From positions 1-64,000 of the forward strand of contig JAEWQS010000081.1 of the NCBI GenBank assembly GCA_023399095.1: a stretch of 64,000 nt of DNA, read 5' to 3'. The position numbers and the translations under genes are program-made. The stretch's first letter is position 1, and every line of letters starts with the position of its first letter. Under the pieces are notes generated by a model. It had not been told where the DNA came from. It searched no databases and saw only the letters and a program-made list of their open reading frames with translations. Below, piece by piece: positions 51,460-63,352 of this stretch. The stretch is from Bacillota bacterium. GTDB taxonomy: Bacteria > Bacillota > Clostridia > Christensenellales > SZUA-584.

Positions 51460-52845
51460 TCATGACAAACCCAAAAGCTGCCGGACACGGCGCTGCGTGT
51501 GCTTCTCAATGGCTTCAAGCCGGTCCTCCGGCCAGTTGATGGACGGATGCCGGGTAAACTTGAACCCGATCAGCCGCCGAAGTTGCAGCGCCTGCGCCTT
51601 GCCCATGACCTCGGAGCAAATACGCTCAAAGGAAATGTCCCCATACGCGGGAAAACGCGTTTTCGCGTATTCGTCCAGATGGGCGATGTCATCCCGCATG
51701 GCGTAGTTGAATAACGAAAGCCCGTTGTCGAAAATGGGAGCCGGAGCGATGAGCGCGCCTGAGTGGTTATCCCGCAGCACGCCGAAGTTGCCGAAGTGCC
51801 GGTCCTCGTTGTAGATCACGGCGTCAAACACCAGCATGCTGTGCACGGCTTCCAGAAAATCCTCGCCCAATTCTGCGCAGTAGTCAAGGCAAGCCTGCAG
51901 GCCGCCGGAGCACACCAGCCGCCCGATAGGAATAAAGGCGGTGTCGATGTCGGTGAACAGTTTGCATTTTGAGGCAAGAATGCCTTTCCAGCGCTCAAGA
52001 TCATACGAGACTGCGTTCAGCCTCATAGTTCTTGCGATCTGGCAGGCGTAAAACTCGCTGTACGGCTCGTTTCCGGTGTTGGCCGCGCCGCTGGTGCCGC
52101 ACTTATACAAATAGATTTCGCCGTTCTCCAGCCGGTGCCACGTCTTGGGCAGCATACCGCCTGTGGTCAGCTCGGGAGAGGTGGTAAAGGCCCGGTTGCG
52201 ATGCCCAATACCCGTGTACGCGACCAACGAAAGAATTTCCGAGAACTCGTTTTCATAGAGGTTGTATTCCGCAAACATCCCGGCAAAACCCTTGGGAACG
52301 ATCCAAAAGCTGTCATTGAGGGACAGGCCCTTGCATACGTCGATGATGCCTTTGGTGTTGCCCACCGAAAGCCCCAGCGTCTTGAGTATTTCCTCCACAA
52401 AGGCGCGGTTTTTCGGGATCACCCGATGCCGCAGCCAGCTTAAAACGCCCTCGTCGGTCAGTTGTAAATCCAGAGGGAGCAGATGCTTTTGCTCGTCCGG
52501 CACGGTCGTGATTTCCGCCGTCAGGCTGACGCCCTTCTCCTCCAGCTTAAATTCCAGCAAAGGCCTATCATATAATCGAAGCTCATAGAGGTTATCCATG
52601 GCAGCCGTGTCCTCCTTTTCCTTTGGAACCAAATCCAATTCCATATGCAGCGCGGCGGCGACATTCAAAAGAAAATCCAGCGAGGGATTATGCGCGCCGC
52701 TTTCCAGCCGGGAGATGTTGGAACGCTGTGTCCCAACTATTGTCGCAAGCTGCGCCTGCGTCAGCCCCTGGTCTGTCCGCACCTGTATGATCCGCTCTAT
52801 CAGGCTTTGCCGCCACTGCTTTGTCATCTCATCATAATCGGGCAT
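51460..52845 (-). CDS. One-chain HipB-HipA-like kinase
   Basis: A 461-residue protein. Residues 12-66 are an XRE helix-turn-helix (Gly-Leu-Thr-Gln-Ala-Gln-Leu-Ala, Gln-Arg-Ser-Asn-Ile-Ser-Arg-Leu-Glu-Ser-Gly). The rest resembles HipA kinases, with Asn-Glu-Asp-Arg-His-Phe-Gly-Asn at about 350 and Ile-Phe-Asp-Asn-Gly at about 370 as catalytic and metal-binding motifs. HipA toxins phosphorylate a protein target and HipB is normally a separate antitoxin; here both are fused. Start at 52845 chosen for AAGGA nine bases upstream. Its G/C content is like the ICE, unlike the restriction operon. Confidence 0.78.
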   Translation of the reverse strand: MPDYDEMTKQWRQSLIERIIQVRTDQGLTQAQLATIVGTQRSNISRLESGAHNPSLDFLLNVAAALHMELDLVPKEKEDTAAMDNLYELRLYDRPLLEFKLEEKGVSLTAEITTVPDEQKHLLPLDLQLTDEGVLSWLRHRVIPKNRAFVEEILKTLGLSVGNTKGIIDVCKGLSLNDSFWIVPKGFAGMFAEYNLYENEFSEILSLVAYTGIGHRNRAFTTSPELTTGGMLPKTWHRLENGEIYLYKCGTSGAANTGNEPYSEFYACQIARTMRLNAVSYDLERWKGILASKCKLFTDIDTAFIPIGRLVCSGGLQACLDYCAELGEDFLEAVHSMLVFDAVIYNEDRHFGNFGVLRDNHSGALIAPAPIFDNGLSLFNYAMRDDIAHLDEYAKTRFPAYGDISFERICSEVMGKAQALQLRRLIGFKFTRHPSINWPEDRLEAIEKHTQRRVRQLLGLS

Positions 52846-52980
52846 CGCTACGTTTCCTTCCCGCAAAGTCATTCTTATGGTATCATATTTGTATCCATAA
52901 TTCAAGGAAAGTAAACACGAACCCGTTTCACAGATGTTGCAACAAGGCAGACGTTCGTTTTTTTATACGGGAAGAACCCG

Positions 52981-53316
52981 TTACCGCTCATCACGAATAT
53001 GCTCACGTTTTGCATGCAGTCGTTCATCGGCATAAGATTCCACGACGTCCCAAATGTTATCCATGTGCTCCGTAACACGGTTATCGTATTCCTTGAACAA
53101 ATCGGTCAGCGGCTTGGTAGAACGCAAGAGTGCCCCGGTCTGCGCATCCGAAAGATCGTTGTTTTCAAGAGACAATAAAATGTCCTCACGGATGTTGTAC
53201 TCGTAGCTGTGGTTCAGGATTTCCTCCGGGGACTGTGAAAGAAGCCAATCGCGGAAATTTTTCTGTTCGGCAAACATCTTTTTGTAAAGTGTCGTATTGA
53301 GTTGTTCATTGGTCAT
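52981..53316 (-). CDS. DUF3848-like protein
   Basis: A 111-residue protein from ATG at 53316 (GGAGG nine bases upstream): Leu-Tyr-Lys-Lys-Met-Phe-Ala-Glu-Gln, then Ile-Leu-Asn-His-Ser-Tyr-Glu-Tyr-Asn-Ile-Arg-Glu-Asp-Ile-Leu. This is the DUF3848 pattern of small proteins next to the ICE helicase gene. Function unknown. Confidence 0.7.
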   Translation of the reverse strand: MTNEQLNTTLYKKMFAEQKNFRDWLLSQSPEEILNHSYEYNIREDILLSLENNDLSDAQTGALLRSTKPLTDLFKEYDNRVTEHMDNIWDVVESYADERLHAKREHIRDER

Positions 53317-53441
53317 GGCATTTTTCCTCCATTCTATATATTTTGTTGCACCATCAAGGCAGGTGTACTCACACAGCAAAAGGCGGCACGCTGTTCGTAC
53401 CGCCTTTTGCTTCATCCGTTCAGGGAAGCCCATTCTGCAAA

Positions 53442-56400
53442 TCACCGTTCGTAATCCCGGTTCCTCTGCGGCTTCTCAGCCAGCTCGTCCGGCTCGGCGT
53501 CCACAAGAGAGCGATCCTTTTCATCCATGTTAAGCAGGATGTTGAGTTCTTTGAGCCTTGCTGTTTTTTCAGTCAGCTCGGCTTCGCGGGAGAATGGCGC
53601 AGCTAGCTCGGTCTTTGCGTTTTCAAGCTGTACTCGCGTATTGTCAAGCTCCGCTATCACGGTATCACGCTTCGTTGTGAGCCCGTCCAGCACATTGTCG
53701 ATACGGGTCAGGTTGCCGTAAACATCCGCGCCCAGCACGGCGGTATGGGAAAGCGTGCCTTTGAGGGTCAGCCGGTATTCGTTGCTCGGCCCATCGTAGG
53801 CCAATACCATGGAAAAGCCCCGGTATTGGCCTAAAAACACAGCATTGGAGCCTGTCATCTTGGTGCAGGCGTCAATGATCGCCTTGCCTGCGGGTTCCTT
53901 TTCAGCGTAGGTAGTGCCCATGATTTCCATAGGCGGAAACTGTTCAGGCAATTTCGGATATGCCGCCACAAGCTTAATATCCTGCTCATAGCCCGCCAGC
54001 CTTTCCGTCAGCAGCTTGATGGTCTCCGGGTATTTGCGGATAACCAATTCCTCCAATGCGTATTTCTGGCTGAGGTGGTTCGCTTTGAGCATGTTGAGCT
54101 TGCCCACCTCCATATCTAGATTGCACTTTTCAATAATGAGCGGGTTGCCGGAGGCCAACGCCTTGATTTCCGCGTAGTTGAGCGCCGTTTCATCCACATC
54201 CTCGGCAGCACGCAGCGGGGTCTTGGAGGTCATGATCTGCGCAATAAACTTTTGCTTGTTCTCCACAAGCTGGTACAGATAGCTGTCGAAGGTTCCTTCC
54301 GTCACATAACGGAAAATCTCTACTTCCGGGTTCATGTTGCCTTGCCGGACAATCCTGCCGAGGCGCTGTGCCAAATCGGAGGGCCGCCAAGGGCAATCTA
54401 GGTCGTGCAGCGCGATCAGGCGGTCCTGCACGTTGGTGCCCGCGCCCATCTTCTGCGTGCTGCCCATGAGGACGCGCACCTGGCCAGAACGTACCTTGGC
54501 GAACAACTCGGTCTTCCTCGCTTCCGTGTTGGCGTCGTGGATGAACGCGATTTCGCCCTTGGGGATACCTTTTTCCATGAGCTTACGCTTGAGGTCGTCA
54601 TAAATGTTAAAACTGCCATCACTTTTAGGGGTGGATAGATCACAGAACACAAGCTGCGACGACCGCTGCACCTTGGATTGCTCCCATATCCGGTAGACAT
54701 TCCGGGCACAGGCAGAGGTCTTATTGTTTTCATCGTCTGCCGCCAATGGGTTCATGAGCCGCATATCCAGCGCAAGCTTGCGCCCATCGTTGGTGATCCG
54801 CAGCATATTATCGACGCTCGGATCGACATTGCCTGCGCGTATCGCTTCCGCGCGCTCGGCAAGCCCGGCCACCATTTCCTTTTGCAGCTCGGAGGGCTTT
54901 ATAACCTCGGTGTGAAAATTCGCTTTGGGCACGGGAAGGTTGAGCATATCGGCTGTTTGGATGTCCGCTGCCTGCTTAAAAACCGACATCAGCTCGGGCA
55001 GGTTATAGAACTTGGCAAACCGTGTTTTGGCCCGATAGCCGGTGCCCTCGGGGGATAGCTCAATGGCCGTAATGGTTTCGCCGTAGTTTGCCGCCCACTC
55101 GTCAAAGTGGGTCAGGCCCATCTCCTGCAACGTGCGGTATTGCAGATAGCGCTGGATGGTATACAGCTCCACCATGGAATTGGAGATCGGCGTCCCTGTA
55201 GCAAACACCATGCCGCGCCCGTCCATGATCTCATCAAGGTACTGACATTTCATGAACAGGTCGGAGCTTTTTTGCGCCTCGGTCTGCGTGATACCGCCGA
55301 CGTTGCGCATTTTTGAAATCAGGAAAAGGTTTTTGAAATAATGCGACTCGTCGATAAATACCCGGTCAACCCCAAGCTCTTCAAAGGTGACGACATCATC
55401 CTTCCTGCTCTGATCGTTGAGGCGTTCCAGCTTCGTTTCAATAGCTTTTCGGGTCTTTTCCATCTGCTTGATGGTGTACCGTTCCGCTTTTTCGGACTTA
55501 GCCTCCTGTATGCCAAAGGTCAGCTCATCGATCTGCCGTTGCAGGATGGCTTCCTGTCGCTCCTTTGACATAGGGATTTTCTCAAACTGCGAGTGCCCGA
55601 TGATGATGGCGTCGTATTCGCCGGTGGCAATACGGGAACAAAATTTACGCCGGTTTTTTCGCTCAAAATCCCTTTTTGTCGCCACCAAAATGTTAGCCGA
55701 TGGATAGAGCTGGAGCCATTCGCCGGCCCACTGCTCGGTGATATGGTTGGGTACGACGACGAGAGATTTGGCGCACAACCCCAGCCGTTTGGATTCCATC
55801 GCAGCGCTTACCATCTCGTAGGTTTTGCCAGCGCCCACTTCGTGCGCCAATAAAGTGTTACCGCCGTACATGACGTGGGCAATGGCGTTGATCTGGTGGC
55901 TGCGCAGCGTGATCTCCGGGTTCATGCCGCTAAAGGTAATATGCTGGCCGTCATACTCGCGGGGCCGGATGGAATTAAAGGTATCGTTGTAGATGCGGCA
56001 GAGCATCTCGCGGCGGTCGATGTCCTTCCAGAGCCATTCGGAAAACTTGGACTTGATCAGCTCCTGCCTATCTTGGGCGATGGCCGTCTCCCGTTTATTG
56101 AGGACGCGCTTTTCATTGCCGTCTTCAATGATGGTATCGAAGATACGTACATCCTTGAGGTTCAGCGTCTGCTCCAGAATATGATAGGCGCTGATCCTCT
56201 TGGTGCCGTAGGTGGTCACCGCCTTGATATTGCCGTAATCCGAGGTTTTTTCGGTGATGTTCCATTCGCCGGTGTACTTGGAATACAGCACGTTCATCCT
56301 GTGCCGCGCACTCCCGCCTGTACTGAACAGCTCAAACATGAACTGCTTGTAGATCTCAGGCGGTATCCATGTGGCCCCGATGCGCACGCCGATCTCGGCG

Positions 56401-59400
56401 GCGGTCAGGTCCTCCGGCTGCACCGCTTCCATGGCGGTAATGCTGGTCTGGAGCCTGCTTTTTTCTTCGGCTGGTAAAACCGTTTCCAGCGCCCGGAGCA
56501 TTTGCAGCTTTTTTCGCACGTTGCCGGACAGGTATTCGTCCGCCGTCACAAAGGGGAATTTCTCCAAATCCACAAACGCTTTGGGTATCAGGTCGAGGTC
56601 GGTGGCGCAGTTGATGTCCCGGAAGATCACGCCGGTCAGCTCCGCTTCCAGCTCGGCCTCGCTTTTGCCGGAGAGCTGCGCCATATACGCCATATCTACC
56701 CGCGCCTTTTCGGAAATGGATACGGCCAATGCCTCGCTGGCCGTATCCACACTGGTGACCGGTACATGGGGCCGGATGGTGCGTTTGGTGAACATGTCGG
56801 CCTTGCGCTCAAAATTGCCCTCTTCGTCCAGCACCTCTAAAGAGCAAAGCAGGCAGTAGCTGGAATCCTCGCCAAAGGCCAGGCTGTTGCCCCGGCTGCA
56901 CAGAAGCCCGTACTTCCGGGTATAATCGTCATAAAGCCGTCCCAGCCGCGCCTGCTCCTGCCGTATCATATCCTCGGGGCAGTCCTCGGTCTGGTAGGCC
57001 ATGAGCTGCCGGGTACAGTCCCGGAGCACAATCATGCCGAGAATGCGGTTTTCAGCGGTGACGGACAGCTCTACCGGGTGCATCCGGCTGTTTTCACGAA
57101 AATATATCCTGCCGTCCACGATGGTGTAGGAGAAGTTGCGCACGGACGGGTCGGCGGGAATGGATAAGTCCTCGTCGCCTTCCAGTTCGTCCACCTCGTA
57201 CTCGGTGATCTCCGCATGAAGATTGGAAACCGCTTCGGATAGCTGCTCGGAAAGGTGGGCCCCCTCATACGGCTTACAGGCGCTGTCCATACCGAAGGCT
57301 GTGGATTCCATGACCATATCGCCCAGGATCATATCAGGATGCGCTGCAAAATAACTGTTCATACGGATGCCGTTTTCGTCGGTGTCCAGGTGTACCCAAT
57401 CCGGCTCGATATCCGTCATGCGGTCGCGCTTTTGCAGAAAGATAATGTCGCTTGTGACTTCGGTGCCCGCGTTGCGCTTGAAGGCGTTGTCAGGCAGGCG
57501 TATGGCCCCGATAAGGTCGGCCCGCTGCGCCAGATACTTGCGAACGGCGGGGTTTTCCTTATCCATGGTGCCCTTTGAAGTAATAAAGGCCACGATGCCG
57601 CCCGGCCTGACCTTATCCAGTGCCTTGCCGAAGAAATAGTCGTGGATCAGCCATTTGTGCTTGTCGTACCGCCTGTCCAGCACCTTGAAATCCCCAAAGG
57701 GCACGTTGCCGATAGCCACATCGAAGAAACTGTCGGGCATTTCCACCTTTTCAAATCCGTCCACGGCAATGCTGCTGTTCTGGTAAAGCTGCCGGGCGAT
57801 ACGGCCCGATATGCTGTCAATCTCCACGCCGTAGGCTTTGCTATCCGCCATGCTGTCCGGGATCATGCCGATGAAATTACCCACGCCGCAGGCGGGTTCC
57901 AGAATGTTGCCGCGCTCAAAGCCCATTTGTGAAAGCGTCCGGTATATGGCACCGACAACGACGGGTGGCGTGTAAAACGCCGTCAGGCTGCTGGCTCTGG
58001 CGGCGGCATATTCGTCCTCATCTAAGAGGCTTTTCAGTTCCAGATACTTGCCGTGGCGATCATCAAAGCAATCCGCCAGACCGCCCCAGCCGACATACCG
58101 GGACAGGGTTTCCTGTTCCTCCGGGGTCGCCAGCCTGTCCTCATCCTCGATCCGTTTTAAGGTGCGGATCGCCGCGGCATTGGCGGCAAACTTCTCGCTC
58201 GGAGTGCCCACGCCAAGCTGCGGGTCGGTGATGCGAAAGCTATGCCGCTGCTCGGCGGAAATCTCCGGGTGGAGGGTGCTGAATAATACGCGCTCCCGTT
58301 TGGGTTTGGGCGGAGCCAGCACAGTTTCTTTTTCGGCGGGTTCATCCTGCGGTTCGGGCATCAGGTCGATCCGCACGCGGGCGACTTCGCCGCCCTCTAT
58401 CTTTTCCCATATGGGTTCGCCGGCGAGATACTTTTCTTGGATAAACCGAGCCGCGTCTTCATGGCCTCCGTCGCCGCCGCCTGTACGGTATTCTTTCAGG
58501 CCATTGCTGACCAGCTCGTCCGTTACCGCAAAGCCCGCTTCGCTGAGGGTATCGGAAACACGGTCACGCAGGCGCTGTTCTTCAAGAAGCTCCTGTATTG
58601 AAAAAGTGGTTTCATGCCGGACAACGGGCGTTTCCACGCCGTTTTGAAAAACAGTGCCCCGGAGAAATGCCGTGTCAATAGACGCATCCACACGGTTCAC
58701 AACCAACTCCCGACCGTCCAGCATGACGGTCTGCCCGACAAGGTTCTCCGCGATTGGCTGCGCGGGTGCCTCCGGCTCATCGTCAGAAAGGGCCTGCAAG
58801 TCCTCCATGAGAAGGGTGAGATCAACCGCCAGTTCTTCCTCCGGGTCTAACACATCCAGAGAAAGCTCCAAATCCTCCAGTATCCGGGTAAGCTGCTCTG
58901 GCTGCTGTAACTGCTCTTCCAGCCGGGCAATGGCATCTTCTTCGGTTTCGCCGGGCTCCAGAGCATCGGCGTAATCATAGAGGCCGAATTCCTTATAGAA
59001 GTCGTTGAGCCGCCCGGCCAGCGCTTCATAGTCCGGCGTTTCTGTTTCGGCTGGTAATTCCTTTGCCGGTGCCGGAGGGGGCGCGGGTGTTTCTTCTGTT
59101 TGCGCCGGGATAGAGGTAGGCTCTTTTTTCTCTCCAAACAAAGAAAACGTACCGTTGCGGTACGCTGTCATATGCTCAAAAGCCCGTTTTTGAAAGTCAT
59201 AATGCCGTTCGTCCTGGGCCGTGCTTTCCCATACCGGCAGCATCATCCGGTGGATTTCCTCCACCCGCGCCGGGTCGTCAAGCTGCGGCTCGATCAGCTT
59301 CACCGCTTCGTAGAAGTCAAAGCCATACGGGAAGGGACGCGGGGTTTCCTGTGGGAGTCCTGAGAAAAAGCCCTGTATCTCCCGCGCCAGCTCATGCTTT

Positions 59401-62090
59401 TCATACGTGGGGATATACGCCATATCCTTTTCCGACATATATTTGCCCTGCCGGATCAGCTCGCTGATGCGCTTTTCCACCTGCGGCCATTTTAAAAGGA
59501 TGGTGTCGTAGGGAACAAACTCGGCGTTTTCCCGCCTGTAGGTGATGCCCTTGGAGTCGTGATTTTCATTAAAGCCCAGCCGCCCACCACCGCCTGAACC
59601 ATATTCGTGCTTCAGGAAGTCGGCCCGCTCCTTGGGGGTGTGTCCTTCCAAAAAGTACGAGTAGATACGGAACTTACTGTGCTGGATATTGCTGCCGCCA
59701 GTGAGCAGCCGGTCGATCTCGTCGTTGGTAATAAACTGCTTGGGTTCAAGGGAGAAATCCGGGCTGGCAGAAAACTCGATCTGCGGACGCAAAAGGCCAT
59801 GTAAGCCGGTGAGGATTTCATCATGGCGGCGGAACCGGAAGCGCATCAGGTCGGGATTTTCGGCGTAGCGCACGGCAAAGGCTTCCACCTCGTTGATGAG
59901 CGTGGATACCGTTTCGCTGTCCTTTAGCAGCTCGCGGATTTGCGCGGCGTTGGCCGGAAAGCCTTCATGGGTATTGTAAATTGCAAGGATAGTAGGGATA
60001 AGGTTCTCGCCGTGAGCTTCCCGCGAAAAGTCCTGTACCGTATACCATAAATGCTCAGCAAGCTCCTTGCGCTCGTTCTCCGGCGCATTATCCAGCACGC
60101 TCTGCGGGACATATCGCCCCGTGTCCAACAGCTCGCGGATTCGCTTTGCGGCGTCCTCCCAAGCAATAAGGGTCGTGGCGCTTTGCGCCGTCCGGCCCAT
60201 GCCGATACGGATACCGCTTTCATCGAACCAGAGGGCATACGGGCTGACGCCGGAGAAAAAGCCCTTGCCGGAGGTGCCGTATTCCTCACGCAGAAATGCC
60301 GCGTTTTGCTCCAGCGGGTAATCCTTCGAGAACCATGCGCAGATGCGCTCCAGACAATACGGCTCGTTACCACCCAGGCACAGCGCTTCGTCAATAACGC
60401 TCTGCGGGATGGCGAACGCTCCCGCAAGGGATGCCTGTTCATATGGCGTGCCGTTCTCCACGGGGGATAAATCAAAAAGGGACATTTGCTGGCCTGATTG
60501 GGATTTAAGCGCCTTGATGTCCTTGTTGTTATGGTATTCCTTTTTCTTTATGAGCTGCGCCGTCCACGCGGCGACGGTCTGCCACGAAAAAACGGCCTCG
60601 CTGCTGCGGGAGAGGTATGCGCCCTCCCACACGAGCAAACCGTCCTCCTGGGGCTTAAAGCCGACGCGCTTTGCGCCCACAAGGATTTCCGTATAGCGGT
60701 CGGGGTAGGCGGATTGGATATATTCCGCGCGTTCGCTCTCGTCGGGATGAATGGAGAAGAACAGCGCGATCTGCTGTTTTTTGTATTTGAGGTCGTCGTC
60801 TTTATTGGCTATGACGCCCATGATGAGCGTGTCATCTAAAAAAGCGGGCAGCTCGTCGCTGTCCGCTTCTTCGGGGCTTTCGGTATTTAGCTGTAGATCA
60901 GTTCGCTCAGTATCGCTTCCTCCGCCGAGTGCCGGATGTTGTTCATCAGTCCCACCCATTTCATCTGATCGATGGCTTTCAATTCCTCCGTCACGCTCTC
61001 GGCCTTCGCCATCTGCGGCACCATCTGTCCCAGCCTCGTAAGCGCCGTCTGCTCGATCTCCATCAGGTGGCTGTTCAGCTTGCCCGAGGTCAGAAGGTTG
61101 GTGTAGGTCACTCTGCGGTTCTCCTTGAGGAACCTCCTGCGCAGCAATGCGTACTTCCCAAGGTGTACTTCCGTCTCCTGTGGGGGCAGAAGGTTGGGCA
61201 GATTGTAGCCGCCCTCTCTGCGGTATGTCAGATTCATATTCAAAACTCCTTTCCGGCTCGTTGGTTTCCTGTTCATTTACAGGATAACCGGCCTCTTGCG
61301 GTTTATCAACTGTGCGATTCTGCTGGCGTTCCCGTTTCTGGATGTTGCGGACGGTCAGGGCAATTTCCTTGAGCACCATTTCCGCCATATCGCTGGTGGC
61401 GATACCCAGGGCATTCACGGTTTCATGGGTATTGAAATTAAAAAGAGATGAAAAATCCACAAGCCCAGCGTACTGGTCGGCAGCGCCGCCAAAACACCGC
61501 TCCAGCAGCATATATGACACGGAGGCTTCCAGCGCCTGCCTGAAATACACCTCCACATTGAATTCGTCCAATTCCTCCAAATAGCTGTTATCGCGGCAGT
61601 ACATGAGCTCACGGAAATAGTCCTGTTCATTGTCCTCCACAACGTTGTGGGCAATGTGTACAAGCGTGCTTTCCAAAGAACTGTTATCCTGTACCGTGCC
61701 GAAGGAGGCTTCCAGCGCTTCGATGACCTCCCCCTCATACCGTTCCTGCATGTCCCATATGGGCACCGGACGGGCAAAGCGTCCAGCGTGGGTATCGGAA
61801 ATATCGAAATAGTGCTTGAGCCGGAAGTTGCCTGTGTGAATGTCATCGAACACGGCGATGCCGGTCGCACCACGGTTGACCCAACGCCCGAGTTTTTCGT
61901 TCCAGTCCTCCAGCTCCAGCACGGCCCTGGCGTCCGGGCGCTGCGCGTAGATCAGCACCTGCTCGTCAAACTGGCATTTATAGTTGCGGCAGGCGCTGCG
62001 CAGAAAGGCCCGCCACGCCCCTTGAGAGGACGTAATTTCTTTAAGCGTCTGATGGTACAGCTCGGTGATCAGCTCTTATTTTCGCGCCAT
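53442..62090 (-). pseudogene. Giant N6-methylase/SNF2 helicase, stop at codon 5
   Basis: The natural start is ATG at 62090 (GGAGG eight bases upstream), reading Met-Ala-Arg-Lys, then TAA at 62076-62078, then Glu-Leu-Ile-Thr-Glu-Leu-Tyr in the same frame. From there one frame of over 2880 codons is open. Numbered from the GTG at 61958: an ArdC-like N-terminal region, an Asp/Gly-rich linker at 230-370 (overprinted by tnpV), repeated LPD-type modules at about 490-950, a DNA methylase with Asn-Val-Pro-Phe-Gly-Asp near 1420, and an SNF2 helicase with Gly-Ala-Gly-Lys-Thr near 2043 and Asp-Glu-Ser-His near 2206. Relatives begin Met-Ala-Arg-Lys-Tyr, so the stop is probably a Tyr codon change. Re-initiation at 61958 would lose 44 residues. 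Confidence 0.8.
60887..61237 (-). CDS. tnpV: TnpV-like protein overprinted in the helicase gene
   Basis: A 116-residue protein in another frame of the same strand, wholly inside the giant gene. AAAGGAG lies eight bases before its ATG. The sequence has the TnpV hallmarks: Leu-Thr-Tyr-Arg-Arg-Glu-Gly, Gly-Lys-Tyr-Ala-Leu-Leu-Arg-Arg-Arg-Phe-Leu-Lys-Glu, Leu-Leu-Thr-Ser-Gly-Lys-Leu-Asn, and Trp-Val-Gly-Leu-Met-Asn-Asn-Ile-Arg-His-Ser-Ala-Glu-Glu. TnpV proteins are of unknown role in mobile elements. The overlapped part of the host protein is a disordered-looking Asp/Gly/Glu linker, as expected where the second frame sets the composition. Confidence 0.8.
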   Translation of the reverse strand: MNLTYRREGGYNLPNLLPPQETEVHLGKYALLRRRFLKENRRVTYTNLLTSGKLNSHLMEIEQTALTRLGQMVPQMAKAESVTEELKAIDQMKWVGLMNNIRHSAEEAILSELIYS

Positions 62091-62102
62091 CTGCGGCACC
62101 TC

Positions 62103-62645
62103 CTATCGTTCATATGCTGTTTCACGCTGAGCCTTGGGAAAGGTCCAGCCGTATACGTCTCCGATTTTATCTCCCAGGCGCTCGGTGACGCGCTCAATAT
62201 CCCAGCGTGTGGCATGACCATGGTAAACAAGGTCCTTCAGGTGTTCCACCTGTTCATCCGTGGCATTTTCTTTGACAGCGCGGTAAAGATAGTAATTCGT
62301 GCCGTCATGATGAATCGCTTTACAGCGCATGTCGCCCTTTGCGTCCACATACCACTCGTTATAATCACAGTCGGAAAACAGGCAATCCTTTACGTTGCCG
62401 CTTTCAACAACCTTGTACCCTGAAAATCGTCCGTTCCAGAGCTCCAAATCAGCAAAGATGAGGATTTCACGGGGCATCTGGATATTAAGGTTCATCCGTT
62501 CATCGTCCAAATAGTCGGCATTGGTTTCGTGCATAAGGGATATGCGCTCATCCTCGCTCATGTCCGGGTGCTCCGCTTCCAGATCGCCGCGCCAATCCTC
62601 ATAATCGAGGGTAATATCGCTCCATATCATGTGCTTTGTTTCCAT
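62103..62645 (-). CDS. ICE accessory protein (180 aa)
   Basis: Start ATG at 62645 lies eight bases after AGGAGG; an ATG two codons earlier is too close. An acidic protein with Ile-Trp-Ser-Asp-Ile-Thr-Leu-Asp-Tyr-Glu-Asp-Trp near the start and Trp-Asp-Ile-Glu-Arg-Val-Thr-Glu-Arg-Leu-Gly near the end. I know similar proteins only from ICEs of this type. Its stop is next to the site of the giant gene. Confidence 0.6.
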   Translation of the reverse strand: METKHMIWSDITLDYEDWRGDLEAEHPDMSEDERISLMHETNADYLDDERMNLNIQMPREILIFADLELWNGRFSGYKVVESGNVKDCLFSDCDYNEWYVDAKGDMRCKAIHHDGTNYYLYRAVKENATDEQVEHLKDLVYHGHATRWDIERVTERLGDKIGDVYGWTFPKAQRETAYER

Positions 62646-62657
62646 GCACATCGCCTC

Positions 62658-63347
62658 CTATCGTTCGTGGTCCTTGTTTTTCGGCTGGTTCTTCTCAAGC
62701 GGCTCATAGATCGCGCCGTTTTTCTCCATGATCTCAGCAAACTGGCATATGTGGTACAGCTCTTTTCCCACCTCCACATGCGTGTCGTCGATATACCGGC
62801 AGGCGCGCTCCATCTTCTCGCCCCAAGCGGCTGTGACCACGATCTTGCCGCCGTCCGGGACGCGGAACAGCTCCTTGTAGTGCGGGTCGATAAAGCGGAT
62901 GCCCTGCCGGGCCTTCTCGATGTTCCTGTCCAGCCATTTTGCCTGATAGCAGAAGCAGTAGAAGTTATAGTCGCCCCGAACCGGGTTGCAGCGCAGCAGG
63001 TAGGCGTGCTCCTGAGTATCCGCCCGAAACCCGTATTCGGTGGTGTAATTGCCGGTAAAGGCGCTTTCGGGATACCGCTGTTTGAACTCGCCCATGGCAT
63101 AGCGGTCCTTTAAAAGCCCGTATTCATCGGAGCGCAGGGTGTTTATTACATCATCAAACTCTGCCTTGAACTCATCCGTTTTCAGCCGGGGATTATGCTC
63201 GTCCCAGGTTGTATAAAACTCATAGCCCTTGGAGTCGAAATCCCCACGCAGGTGTCCGATGCTGCCGCACTGCATCCTGAGCTGCTGGCTCTGGCTATAG
63301 CTGTATTTGATTTCCTCGAGCGTCATAGCCCGGATGTTCAGTTCCAT
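62658..63347 (-). CDS. ICE accessory protein, possible LPD28-like
   Basis: A 229-residue protein; start ATG at 63347 follows GGAGAGG by eight bases. The C-terminal 70 residues (Leu-Phe-Arg-Val-Pro-Asp-Gly-Gly-Lys-Ile, Cys-Arg-Tyr-Ile-Asp-Asp, Tyr-His-Ile-Cys-Gln-Phe-Ala-Glu) resemble the LPD28-type modules of large ICE proteins; that name is from memory and uncertain. Function unknown. Confidence 0.55.
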   Translation of the reverse strand: MELNIRAMTLEEIKYSYSQSQQLRMQCGSIGHLRGDFDSKGYEFYTTWDEHNPRLKTDEFKAEFDDVINTLRSDEYGLLKDRYAMGEFKQRYPESAFTGNYTTEYGFRADTQEHAYLLRCNPVRGDYNFYCFCYQAKWLDRNIEKARQGIRFIDPHYKELFRVPDGGKIVVTAAWGEKMERACRYIDDTHVEVGKELYHICQFAEIMEKNGAIYEPLEKNQPKNKDHER

Positions 63348-63352
63348 ATCGT

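Noticed and set aside
30138..62078. Recoded TAA as a sense codon
   Set aside because: TAA ends other normal genes here, so the two in-frame TAA codons are better read as mutations.
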